Of a stretch of DNA of 44,575 nt, positions 16,341-24,020 are shown piece by piece. Position numbers and translations under genes: made by a program. Origin of the DNA: CAZFCK01 sp964517355 (GTDB lineage Bacteria; Desulfobacterota; Desulfovibrionia; Desulfovibrionales; Desulfovibrionaceae). The notes under the pieces were generated by a model that had not been told where the DNA came from, did no database searches, and saw nothing but the letters and a program-made list of their open reading frames with translations. Location: the NCBI GenBank assembly GCA_964517355.1, contig CAZFCK010000008.1:1-44575 (forward strand). The letters are read 5' to 3'. Each line of letters opens with the position of its first letter. Positions within the stretch are counted from its first letter, which is position 1.

Positions 16341-18011
16341 GAATATTATGGGGGCCGCTTCTTCGATAGTCGTCTGTCCTTTGGCGACTTTTGCAATGGC
16401 GTCCATCTTCATGGTGCGGAAGGTCTTGGCTTGCACTCCGGCTTTGGTGATTTCTTTGGAAGACATGCGTTTCATGATCATTTCCTGCACCATTTCATCG
16501 ATACTGAGGACTTCATAAATACCGATGCGGCCTTTGTAACCTGTGTTGTTGCAGGTGGGGCATCCGCGCCCCCGCATGAATTTAATCTTCGAGCTCGGGT
16601 GCAATTTGAGCTGTTCCACAAGTTTTTCCGGTGGATTATACGGCTCCTTGCAGTTGGGGCAGATGCGGCGCACAAGGCGTTGCCCGATGGCCACAAGCAA
16701 GGTGGAGGCCACGAGGAAAGGCTCCACCCCCATGTCTATAAAACGTGTTACGGCGCCGGCCGCGTCGTTTGTATGCACCGTGGAGAGCAGGCGGTGGCCC
16801 GTCATTGCTGACTCCACAGAAATGTGTGCGGTTTCGCCATCGCGTATCTCACCCACCATGAGCACGTCCGGATCCTGCCGCAATATGGCGCGTAAGCCGC
16901 TGGCGAACGTCATGCCCGCTTTACGGTTGAGCTGTACCTGGCGAATGGAGTCGATACGCGATTCAACAGGATCTTCCAGCGTGATGATATTGATGTTGGG
17001 TTTGTCGATTTCGCGCAACAACGCATAGAGCAGGGTTGTTTTTCCGCTTCCCGTGGGACCCGTGGCCAAAATCATGCCGTAGGACTTGTTGATTGAGGCT
17101 TCGATTTTTTCTCGTTCCTCTTCCACGAGTCCCAAATCAGCCAGTGTGAGGGTACCCGACTGGCGCATCAGAAGTCTGAGAACCATGTTTTCGCCGTAAA
17201 TGGTCGGCAGGGTTGACGCGCGAACGTTGACCTCTTTTGTTTGCACGTGAAATGAAAAGCGGCCGTCTTGCGGAATGCGGGTAACGGAAATATCCATGTT
17301 CGAAATCAGCTTGAGCCGTGAAATAACGGACATGAATACGTTTTTTGGAGGGCTCGGCATCTCGTGGAGTTGTCCGTCCACACGCAGCCGTAATTGCACG
17401 CTATCGCGTTTGGGACTGATATGCACATCGGAGGCGCCCGCGTTCACCGCCTGAACGAGAATTTGGTTCACCAGTTTAACGACCGGGGCGTCTTCAAGAG
17501 AGGCTATGGAAATGTCGGGCGCGCCTTGGTCGGCATCCACATCGGATTCCAAGCCAAGCTCTTCCAAAGTGCCCAAAATCTCGCCCATATCGGCCTTGGC
17601 GCCGTAATAGGCGTAAATAAGCTCATTGAGTTCGTCTTTAGGGCAATAGACAGGCTCGAGATCGAACTTGGTGAGTTTTTCCACAGCGTCCAACAAGCTC
17701 AAATTCAGAGGATCCGCGGTGGCGACCCACAGCATGTTGTCTTTTTTGCGCAAAGGCACCAGGTGCCGGTCCTTGAAGATGTTTTCCGGCAATTCAAGCT
17801 TGAGTTCCTGGTTCAGCGGGTATTTTTTTTCTGAATAGCGATCTATTTTCAGCTGGGCGCTGACATAATCCATGAGTTCCTTTTCGCCCAGTTTGCCCTG
17901 GCGGCGTAAATATTCCGCCAGCTTCACGCCGGATTTGCGTTGAACCGCCTTGAATTGGTCGAACTCGCCTTTTTGGAAGTTCGGTACTTTGAGGTTGTCG
18001 TCAGGCTTCAT
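16335..18011 (-). CDS. GspE/PilB-type secretion or pilus ATPase
   Basis: 558-aa hexameric ATPase that powers type II secretion or type IV pilus extension. An N-terminal MshEN-like region (residues 1-140) is followed by a long acidic linker, then ASDVHIS, Walker A GPTGSGKTT, the Asp box (ITLEDPVE), Walker B (DPDVLMVGEIRD) and the His box (STVHTNDA). The tetracysteine zinc motif is CPNC...CPTC. All catalytic motifs are intact. No other gsp/pil gene occurs in the window, so it is an orphan here, and GspE cannot be told from PilB by motif alone. It is divergent from the EAL-like/HDOD gene. The MshEN-like region of some homologues binds c-di-GMP. Confidence 0.88.
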   Translation of the reverse strand: MKPDDNLKVPNFQKGEFDQFKAVQRKSGVKLAEYLRRQGKLGEKELMDYVSAQLKIDRYSEKKYPLNQELKLELPENIFKDRHLVPLRKKDNMLWVATADPLNLSLLDAVEKLTKFDLEPVYCPKDELNELIYAYYGAKADMGEILGTLEELGLESDVDADQGAPDISIASLEDAPVVKLVNQILVQAVNAGASDVHISPKRDSVQLRLRVDGQLHEMPSPPKNVFMSVISRLKLISNMDISVTRIPQDGRFSFHVQTKEVNVRASTLPTIYGENMVLRLLMRQSGTLTLADLGLVEEEREKIEASINKSYGMILATGPTGSGKTTLLYALLREIDKPNINIITLEDPVESRIDSIRQVQLNRKAGMTFASGLRAILRQDPDVLMVGEIRDGETAHISVESAMTGHRLLSTVHTNDAAGAVTRFIDMGVEPFLVASTLLVAIGQRLVRRICPNCKEPYNPPEKLVEQLKLHPSSKIKFMRGRGCPTCNNTGYKGRIGIYEVLSIDEMVQEMIMKRMSSKEITKAGVQAKTFRTMKMDAIAKVAKGQTTIEEAAPIIFM

Positions 18012-18327
18012 ATGAAATTATTTCTTGCGTCGAGCAATAACGATACCTTATATAATCTGGTATTGCGCTTGTGTTGCAAACAGTGAATGACCGGGCCGCA
18101 TGGTTTGCAGAGTTGAAAAGCGAAAGCAAGCTTCAAGTGGCGTTAAGCAGTCAGTCCTCAGTGCGAATATACGTGAATATTTCGCTCACATCCATTTGTA
18201 CCTAGAAATACGGTGTGCAGCAATAGAATAATCACGGTTTATTTTCCAATATTATTTGATGTCCCGGGGAGAACAGTGATTGACGGCAGCCGCAGGATGC
18301 GTCATCACTGAAGAGAGACCAACAACC
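18012..18327. other. Divergent intergenic region, GspE/PilB and EAL-like/HDOD genes
   Basis: 316 nt that must hold promoters for both genes. On the minus strand TTGCAA (18074-18079) stands 17-19 nt from an ATTATATA tract (18049-18056), a weak sigma70-like candidate for the ATPase gene. No clear promoter is visible for the plus gene, and no small gene is supported. Confidence 0.35.
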
Positions 18328-19587
18328 ATGGAAAATATGCAGAGCATTTACATAGAGACGTTTTTCGCGAGGCAGCCAATATTTAGCGCGCGGAAAACAG
18401 TATGGGGATATGAGCTGCTTTATAGAAGCAGTCCCGACGATACATACGCGGCGTTCGACGATAACGATATCGCCACGCTCACTGTTATTTCCAATGCGAT
18501 CATGAATATGCCCAAAGGAAAAGAACATGAGCGTAAGATTCTGATCCACTTCACGAAGGGATCAATTTTGCGGGATATTCCCCTGGCACTGCCGCCGGAA
18601 TCCACAGTGGTCGAAGTGGATGAAAGTTTCGGCCACGACCCGGAAATGATCGCAGCCTTAACGCGGTTGAAAAACGAAAACTATCACGTGGCGGTTAATA
18701 ATTTCCGGGCGCGGGCTTCATGTCTCAAGCTTTACCGACTTGCCGATATCGCCTTTGTCGATATATTGGGCAAAGATTTCGAAACATTGAAATTGCTGAC
18801 TCAAAAAGCGCAACAGCTGCCATTCATGCTCGCCGCAAAACGGGTGGAGGACATGCAGCAGTTTCAAACGGTAAGCGAACTCGGTTTTGCGCTTTTTCAG
18901 GGCTTTTTCTTTGAAAAACCACAAATTGTCCCTGGCCGAAAACTGTCCTCGAATCAGATTTCCCGGCTTATGCTTTTCAAAGTGCTGGAGAAGAAAGATC
19001 CGGATTTCGAAGAGCTGGCCAAGGTAATTGAGGCGGATGTCTCAATCAGCTACCGCTTGCTCGCCTTTATCAACTCCGCGGCGTTTAGTTTCACCCGTAA
19101 GGTGGAATCTATCAAGCAAGCCCTTGTGCTGCTTGGATGGAAGCAGATCCGCAGCTGGCTGTGGCTGGTTATTTTGACGGACATTTCCCCTGAAGACAAG
19201 ACATCGGAATTACCTTACCTTTCCACCATTCGCGGCAAGTTCCTGGAGCGTTGCGTGGCCAATCACAATGTGCAGAATGTGAAGGCCGAGTCCCTCTATC
19301 TCCTGGGATTGTTTTCCCTGCTCGAAGCCATGTTGGATCAACCTATGGATTTCATAGCGGAAAATCTTCCTCTAGATGACAAGATCAAAGCCGCGCTCTG
19401 CCATGAGCAGAATGACTACTCCAGGTGGCTGGAACTCGCACGCTGCTTTGAAACCGGTAATTGGGACAGAATGGAGGAACTTGTGGAAATTCTCGGCCTG
19501 GACCCCATGCTGGTGGCCAATTCCTACAGCGAGGCTTTGGTCTGGGCAAAAAGTTTTCACGAGCAGGTTGCCAGCACAAGTACGTGA
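18328..19587 (+). CDS. EAL-like / HDOD two-domain signalling protein
   Basis: 419 aa. The N-terminus (FFARQPIFSARKTVWGYELLYRSS) is the hallmark of the YuxH-type family: an EAL-like domain (about 1-195) followed by an HDOD domain (about 200-390). The EAL signature is replaced by YELLYRS and later catalytic motifs look degenerate, so phosphodiesterase activity on c-di-GMP is doubtful. The HDOD part contains VIEADVSISYRLLAFINSAAFS and VESIKQALVLLGWKQIRSWL. Such proteins are usually regulatory. The ATG at 18328 is chosen because the preceding 16 codons from a TTG are not family-like; the ribosome-binding site is weak. Immediately after the stop are nine C and ten T. Confidence 0.82.
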   Translation: MENMQSIYIETFFARQPIFSARKTVWGYELLYRSSPDDTYAAFDDNDIATLTVISNAIMNMPKGKEHERKILIHFTKGSILRDIPLALPPESTVVEVDESFGHDPEMIAALTRLKNENYHVAVNNFRARASCLKLYRLADIAFVDILGKDFETLKLLTQKAQQLPFMLAAKRVEDMQQFQTVSELGFALFQGFFFEKPQIVPGRKLSSNQISRLMLFKVLEKKDPDFEELAKVIEADVSISYRLLAFINSAAFSFTRKVESIKQALVLLGWKQIRSWLWLVILTDISPEDKTSELPYLSTIRGKFLERCVANHNVQNVKAESLYLLGLFSLLEAMLDQPMDFIAENLPLDDKIKAALCHEQNDYSRWLELARCFETGNWDRMEELVEILGLDPMLVANSYSEALVWAKSFHEQVASTST

Positions 19588-19983
19588 GCCGCCCCCCCCC
19601 TTTTTTTTTTCAAAGACTTTACGTATAATAACAAAATATTATAAAAAAATCTGGAAAGGGGAGCCCGAGGGGAAGAACCTCTTTCAAAAGCTTCAGCCCT
19701 TGGGCGTGGTCGTATCGCGTCTTTAAGGATGATGAAGGTAGCAGCGCTGGTTTCCCCCCGGAAATTTTCATAACTTAATCTAGGGAAGCAAGATTAAAGA
19801 CTTGTTAGGTTTTTCCGGGGGGAGAACCCTTTTCAAAGGGTTTCCCCCTCGCATATCCAGTGAATTAATCAGCGTTTCCCTAGAAATGGGAAATAGTATA
19901 GCATGCCCTAACGGCTGCCGCATCGCTGCTGCCGTCCCTTTTGTTTCTTCGTCGAATATCCGGGGTGTGTGCGGGCAAGCGCC
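19588..19983. other. Gap between convergent genes, with hairpins
   Basis: No gene is supported. It contains a C9-T10 run (19592-19610), a GGGAGCCCGAGGGGAAGAACC block and a strong hairpin at 19817-19848. Short phrases (TCGTATCGCGTCTT near 19710; AACGGCTGCCGC near 19915) recur at 34910-34945, suggesting decayed repeats. Confidence 0.5.
19817..19848. terminator. Bidirectional hairpin between convergent genes
   Basis: AACCCTTT-TC-AAAGGGTT is a perfect 8-bp stem extended by GGGGGGAG/TTCCCCC. It lies between the 3' ends of the EAL-like/HDOD gene and ispDF and could end transcription from both sides, although T-runs are short. Confidence 0.5.
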
Positions 19984-21228
19984 TTATGGAAAATAGGCGT
20001 TGACCAGTGCCACAGCCTTGATGCCTTTCTTTTCTCCGGTAAAGCCCAGGCCTTCTTCGGTTGTGGCTTTGACGTTCACCTGCTTGGCGGATAAGTGTAG
20101 CAATTTCGCAATATTGTCGCGGATGTTCTGCTTGTGGGGAGCTATTTTGGGAATCTGGGCGATGAGCGTCAGGTCCACGTGCTCGATATGCAACTCTTGG
20201 GACAAGGCGTCTTGTAGCACCATATCCAACAGCACGCAGCTCGGCACATTGTCCAGAGCTGGATCCGTATCCGGAAAACGGTCCCCTATGTCGCCTTGGC
20301 CGAGACAGCCGAGAAGGGCGTCCGTAAGGGCGTGCAACAGCACGTCTCCGTCCGAATGCGCCAGAATATGGGGACCGTTCTGCCCCGTCATGATGGGAAC
20401 GCCGCCAAGTTTCATGGGGCGCGCTTTGGGGTGGTCCGCGGGAACATAGCGGTGTACGTCGTACCCCCAGCCGGATACATGGCGCCGCGACGGCGCGTTG
20501 GGGGCAGGGCTTCGCGGTACGAGCAAATCCAGATCCTTGGGCGTCGTTATTTTCACGTTGCCTTCCTCGCCAGGCACGCCGGCCACTGTCAAATTCAGCC
20601 GTTCGAGCATGCTGGCGTCGTCCGTGACTTCCCAGCCCATGGCTGCGGCGCGGGCATGGGCCGTGCGCAAGTCCTCGAGGCGGAACGCCTGTGGAGTTTG
20701 CACCGCCCGTAATTCATTGCGCGGCAGGGTTTCGACCATGACACAGCGTGCGGCGTCGGGACGCTCCGCCAGCTCTACGCGCTTTACTGTATCGTGGAGC
20801 GGTACAACCGGAATGGCTCCGGAGATATCGTGTTGCTCCAGCACATCCAGGAGGGCGTTGCAAAGTCGTGCGCTGGCAAAGGGGCGCGCGGCATCATGAA
20901 CCAGAACGCGGGCGCAGTCGGACGGCAACGCCGCCAGCGCGCAGGCCACGGAATCCTGACGGCGCGGGCCTCCGGTGACGCAGAGCCAGGGCAGCCCGAG
21001 GCCTTCCTCATTGTCCAGATTGATGACGTGTTCCTGCGCCGCGATGAAATCTGCTTCCGGAAAAACGAAAACCATGCCGAAGATCCGGGGAACACGGGCA
21101 AAGGTTCTGGCCGCATGCCAAAACAAGGGGCGTTCTTTCCAGAGTAAAAACTGCTTTTTTTCTTGCAGGCCCACGGATTTGAGTCGTGAACCCTGACCGG
21201 CGGCAAGAATGATGGCCCAAGTGGTCAT
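19984..21228 (-). CDS. ispDF: Bifunctional IspD/IspF isoprenoid enzyme
   Basis: 414-aa fusion of two non-consecutive MEP-pathway enzymes. Residues 1-240 are IspD, which makes CDP-methylerythritol from MEP and CTP (ILAAGQGSRL, VHDAARPF, AVQTPQAFR, TDDASMLE). Residues about 252-414 are IspF, which makes the cyclic diphosphate MEcPP (GWGYDVHRY metal site, AHSDGDVLLHALTDALLG, DIGDRFPDTD, NVKATTEEGLGFTG). Both halves look complete. Fused IspDF proteins are known in several proteobacterial groups. AGGAG lies close to the ATG. rnpB ends about 30 nt upstream on the same strand, so ispDF may be transcribed from the rnpB promoter by read-through. Confidence 0.96.
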   Translation of the reverse strand: MTTWAIILAAGQGSRLKSVGLQEKKQFLLWKERPLFWHAARTFARVPRIFGMVFVFPEADFIAAQEHVINLDNEEGLGLPWLCVTGGPRRQDSVACALAALPSDCARVLVHDAARPFASARLCNALLDVLEQHDISGAIPVVPLHDTVKRVELAERPDAARCVMVETLPRNELRAVQTPQAFRLEDLRTAHARAAAMGWEVTDDASMLERLNLTVAGVPGEEGNVKITTPKDLDLLVPRSPAPNAPSRRHVSGWGYDVHRYVPADHPKARPMKLGGVPIMTGQNGPHILAHSDGDVLLHALTDALLGCLGQGDIGDRFPDTDPALDNVPSCVLLDMVLQDALSQELHIEHVDLTLIAQIPKIAPHKQNIRDNIAKLLHLSAKQVNVKATTEEGLGFTGEKKGIKAVALVNAYFP

Positions 21229-21257
21229 GGCGCTCCTGGCTGATTGTTTGTAAGTAT

Positions 21258-21626
21258 GGGAGTTGGACTGTAAGCCGGGTTCTGTTCCCCATAAGAGGGG
21301 CGATCATCATTCATCTAGGGCCGTGGTTGCCCACGGCCTCAAGCAGCCTACCCGAGGGCTGGCCGGGCCAGCCTTGACGCCCTCCTATTTGGCCTTGCTC
21401 CGGACGGGGTTTACCTAGCTTGCCGTGTCGCCACGGCAACTGGTGGGCTCTTACCCCACCGTTTCACCCTTACCCGTCGTGGTTTGCACCACGGCGGGCG
21501 GTTTGTTTTCTGTGGCACTTTCCCGGAATCGCTTCCGCTGGGGGTTACCCAGCGCCCTGCCCCATGGAGCCCGGACTTTCCTCCCCGGATTCAGAAAATC
21601 CGCGGCGATGATCCGTCCAACTCCCA
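21258..21626 (-). ncRNA. rnpB: RNase P RNA, bacterial class A
   Basis: Catalytic RNA that matures tRNA 5' ends. On the minus strand the conserved 5' core reads GAGGAAAGTCCGGGC near the start, and the 3' core reads ACAGAACCCGGCTTAC near the end. Between them are GGGTAAGGGTGAAACGGTG, GGTAAACCCC and the GAGGGCG/AGGCTGG helices. The two ends pair (GAGTTGGAC with GTCCAACTC). Ends are placed by this helix and are approximate. A promoter lies just upstream (21632-21660), after the terminator of the Zn-ribbon gene. Confidence 0.95.
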
Positions 21627-21631
21627 TGCAC

Positions 21632-21660
21632 GAAATAAGCATTGCTTATTGTTCAGTCAA
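21632..21660 (-). promoter_or_regulatory. Sigma70-type promoter of rnpB
   Basis: Minus-strand TTGACT (-35, 21655-21660), a 17-nt spacer and TATTTC (-10, 21632-21637). The predicted RNA start falls within a few bases of the RNase P RNA 5' helix, which supports the call although the -10 is weak. Confidence 0.6.
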
Positions 21661-21674
21661 AAAAACATGCTCCG

Positions 21675-21710
21675 GAAAAAAGGCGGACACGCGCATGCCG
21701 TATCCGTGCG
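21675..21710 (-). terminator. Rho-independent terminator of the Zn-ribbon gene
   Basis: Minus strand: GGATACGGC pairs with GCGTGTCC (G-U and bulge tolerated), followed by a six-T run. It lies between the Zn-ribbon stop codon and the rnpB promoter, so it separates the two transcripts. Confidence 0.7.
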
Positions 21711-21846
21711 CTTTTTCTTCAGAGACTGTTTGAGAGCACGTCAAACGCAAAGGAAAAGGGCGCCCATACCCGCGTCAGGCCCCGAAGGGGTTTCATGGCG
21801 GATGCTGCGAGAGCGGAAAGCGCTCCCTTTTCACTTGGCGGGATAC

Positions 21847-22623
21847 TTATTCCTCTTCTTCAACGACAACGGTTTTCGGTGCGGGGGCCGGTTCGTTTTC
21901 GTCTGTAAAATGTTCGCACCAGTAAATGAGGCGCTGACAGTTCGGACAAGAGAGGATTTGCTGTCCTTTTTGCAATTCGTTGAAGCTTTGCGGGGGGATG
22001 CTGATATGGCACCCGTCGCATACCCCTGCCACAACTTTGACAATGACAGGCGCGCTCAAGCGCGAGCGGATGAATTCGTAGCGTCCCAACACTGGTGGGG
22101 GCACGCTTTTACCGGCTTCCTTGCGTTGCGCTTGGAGCACGTTCAGCCGTTCTTCACATTCACGGATTCTGGCCTGCAAACTGGAGCGTTTTGTTTCAAG
22201 TTCGGACTTGATGGCGTTCACGTCCTTGTCGATTTCTTCCATATACTCCTGCTGGCGTTCCAGCTCTTCGGCAAGGGTAACGCGCTCTTCCTCACGCAAG
22301 CGGTTCGTTTTTTCCAAGGTGTCCATCTCACGCATCATTGCGTGATATTCCTTGGTGTTGCTCACCATCATCAGCTTGTTTTTGCTTTTTTTCACTTTCA
22401 GGCTGTCGTCGTCGATTTCGCCATTGAGACGGCTTTCCTGTTCCTTGAGGTACCCGATTTTTTCAAGATACTGGTTGCGTTGCTTGTCGAGATCGTCAAA
22501 TTTGGCTTCCAGCGCCAGCACTTCCTTTGGCGCGACTTCCAGCTCCTGATTGAGTTCGATAATTTCGCTATCGATTCTTTGCAAAGCGACAAGCTGCTCA
22601 ATTTGTTTCAAATACATGCTCAA
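21847..22623 (-). CDS. Coiled-coil C4 zinc-ribbon protein (COG1579 type)
   Basis: 258 aa. Residues 1-175 are a long antiparallel-type coiled coil rich in Leu, Glu and Lys. From about residue 195 a four-cysteine zinc ribbon follows (CDGCHISIP...CPNCQRLIYW), then an acidic, Pro/Ala-rich tail. This is the COG1579/DUF164 family; its molecular role is poorly defined. AGGAGG stands 8 nt before a TTG at 22623 but 14 nt before the next in-frame ATG (22617), so TTG is the likelier start. It follows the Nif3 gene on the same strand, a recurrent pairing, and is ended by the terminator before rnpB. Confidence 0.85.
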   Translation of the reverse strand: MSMYLKQIEQLVALQRIDSEIIELNQELEVAPKEVLALEAKFDDLDKQRNQYLEKIGYLKEQESRLNGEIDDDSLKVKKSKNKLMMVSNTKEYHAMMREMDTLEKTNRLREEERVTLAEELERQQEYMEEIDKDVNAIKSELETKRSSLQARIRECEERLNVLQAQRKEAGKSVPPPVLGRYEFIRSRLSAPVIVKVVAGVCDGCHISIPPQSFNELQKGQQILSCPNCQRLIYWCEHFTDENEPAPAPKTVVVEEEE

Positions 22624-22715
22624 GGCTTGGCCCTCCTACAAGCATTTTACTGTTGTGATTGCAGGCAATACCGATGCAACCAGCGTCAACTTCAGGGACG
22701 GCACGCTTTCAAGTC

Positions 22716-23735
22716 TCACAACGGTTCCCCGGGACCCGGCTCCAACAGCAGCAGATCAAAGGGATCTTGTCCGGCGAAGAACAGCAGCTCCATTCCTTGA
22801 AGCTGCGGATCTTCGGCGAGTGCTTGTGCGAAACGCCGCATCATTTCCTCTTCCAAAATAAAATGCCCCACATCGATAACAGAAAGAGGGGCATTCAGGG
22901 CTTGATGGTATTTCATATCTCCGGTGACAAAAACATCGGCGCCGGAATTGGCCGCGGCTTCCACCAGGGAACCGCCGGAGCCGGTGCAGTATGCCACGCG
23001 GGATACGGTTTCGGGTGTGGGACCCATGATTCTGAAATAGCGGCCTCCGACATGGGAAGCCAATATGCCGCAAAAATTTTTAAAGGAGGCGGGAGTGGGG
23101 AGATCTCCCACCAGGCCGAACCCCCATTTATTATGCGGCAGGGACAATTCAATGGGGGCGAAAGCCGGTGATGCGAGTCGCTGGGAGATCACGGCCTTGA
23201 CCGAGGGCCATTGCTCTTGGGCGCAGACCAAAAAGATTTCTCCCGGCGAGGGTTGCTGCAAATGAAGCACTGCGGGAAGTTTTTGCAAAAGGGCCGCAAG
23301 CGCGGCAACGTCTTTACCCGCTTGAAATCTCACACCTTGCAAAGGTTCGGTGTGGGTGGTCTCCAGCAGTTCGAGGCCTGAGAGGCCGAGGTCTTTTGCC
23401 AGCCAGCCCACGGGACCTTCGGACTGCACATCCAGTGACGTATGTGCGGCGTAAAGCCAAGCCTGCTTTTCGAGCAGCAAAGATACCGCTTCGTGATAGG
23501 CGTCGAGCTGGTTCAAGTAGTGCGGTTCAAGGGAGAGCGGATGGTGCGTGAGGATGCAGTCCGCGCCCCAGTCCAGGGCCGCGGCAAGGGTTTGCGGCAA
23601 GGGATCGAGTGCAACGGCGAGTTTCTGCGCTTCGGTTTTCCGGCCGATGACTTGGACGCCGCTGTTGTCCCAAGGCGCCTGTCCACGGAGTGGGGCCACA
23701 GTCTCGATGCGGTCTATGAGGTCTGTCATGAGCAC
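22716..23735 (-). CDS. Nif3-like dinuclear metal-centre protein
   Basis: 339-aa member of the Nif3/YbgI (DUF34) family, toroidal hexamers with a two-metal site. Motifs: WDNSGVQV near the N-terminus, ILTHHPL (metal ligands), AAHTSLD and, at the C-terminus, GDMKYHQALNAPLSVIDVGHFILEE, with conserved His/Glu ligands. A central insertion of about 100 residues separates the two halves, as in longer family members. Function is unsettled; a GTP cyclohydrolase-like activity has been suggested for some members. A GTG at 23735 lies 8 nt from AGGAG, whereas the ATG at 23729 is 14 nt away, so GTG is chosen. It begins just after the terminator of the upstream tRNA gene. Confidence 0.87.
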   Translation of the reverse strand: MLMTDLIDRIETVAPLRGQAPWDNSGVQVIGRKTEAQKLAVALDPLPQTLAAALDWGADCILTHHPLSLEPHYLNQLDAYHEAVSLLLEKQAWLYAAHTSLDVQSEGPVGWLAKDLGLSGLELLETTHTEPLQGVRFQAGKDVAALAALLQKLPAVLHLQQPSPGEIFLVCAQEQWPSVKAVISQRLASPAFAPIELSLPHNKWGFGLVGDLPTPASFKNFCGILASHVGGRYFRIMGPTPETVSRVAYCTGSGGSLVEAAANSGADVFVTGDMKYHQALNAPLSVIDVGHFILEEEMMRRFAQALAEDPQLQGMELLFFAGQDPFDLLLLEPGPGEPL

Positions 23736-23760
23736 GAGCGGGACTCCTTTTGCGAGAGGC

Positions 23761-23807
23761 CAAAACAAAAGGTGCTTCCCTGCCGTCTGCGCTGGGAAGC
23801 ACCTTTA
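23761..23807 (-). terminator. Rho-independent terminator of the CAU tRNA gene
   Basis: Minus strand: AAGGTGCTTCCC and GGGAAGCACCTT form a perfect 12-bp stem, followed by TTGTTTT. Lies 69 nt after the tRNA 3' end and just before the Nif3 gene. Confidence 0.85.
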
Positions 23808-23875
23808 TGAAGACGCCTCTTCACTAGGCGTTCAGGCTGTAAAATCAGGGAACAAGCCAGCAATGTTCATCCTTC

Positions 23876-23951
23876 TGGTGGGCCTACCAGGATTCGAACC
23901 TGGGACCTGCCGGTTATGAGCCGGAGGCTCTGCCAACTGAGCTATAGGCCC
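23876..23951 (-). tRNA. tRNA with CAU anticodon (tRNA-Met or lysidine tRNA-Ile2)
   Basis: 76-nt cloverleaf with encoded CCA. Acceptor GGGCCTA pairs with TAGGCCC; D arm AGCTCAGTTGGCAGAGC; anticodon stem CCGG(C)/CCGG with loop CTCATAA, anticodon CAT; T arm GGTTCGAATCC. It does not look like an initiator, because positions 1 and 72 form a G-C pair. Elongator Met and lysidine-modified Ile2 share this anticodon and I cannot separate them by eye. Confidence 0.93.
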
Positions 23952-23976
23952 ACATGTGTCATTTCTGAAGCAAAAC

Positions 23977-24005
23977 AACATAGCCTGAACCGGTTGTTAT
24001 GTCAA
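23977..24005 (-). promoter_or_regulatory. Strong sigma70 promoter of the CAU tRNA gene
   Basis: Minus strand: consensus TTGACA (24000-24005), 17-nt spacer, TATGTT (23977-23982). The expected start lies about 19 nt before the mature tRNA 5' end. Confidence 0.75.
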
Positions 24006-24020
24006 GAACGTTTTCGCCAG

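Noticed and set aside
21484..22800. A 438-codon plus-strand open frame across rnpB and the Zn-ribbon gene
   Set aside because: It runs antisense to the RNase P RNA and to a well-supported protein gene, has no ribosome-binding site and no recognisable domain.
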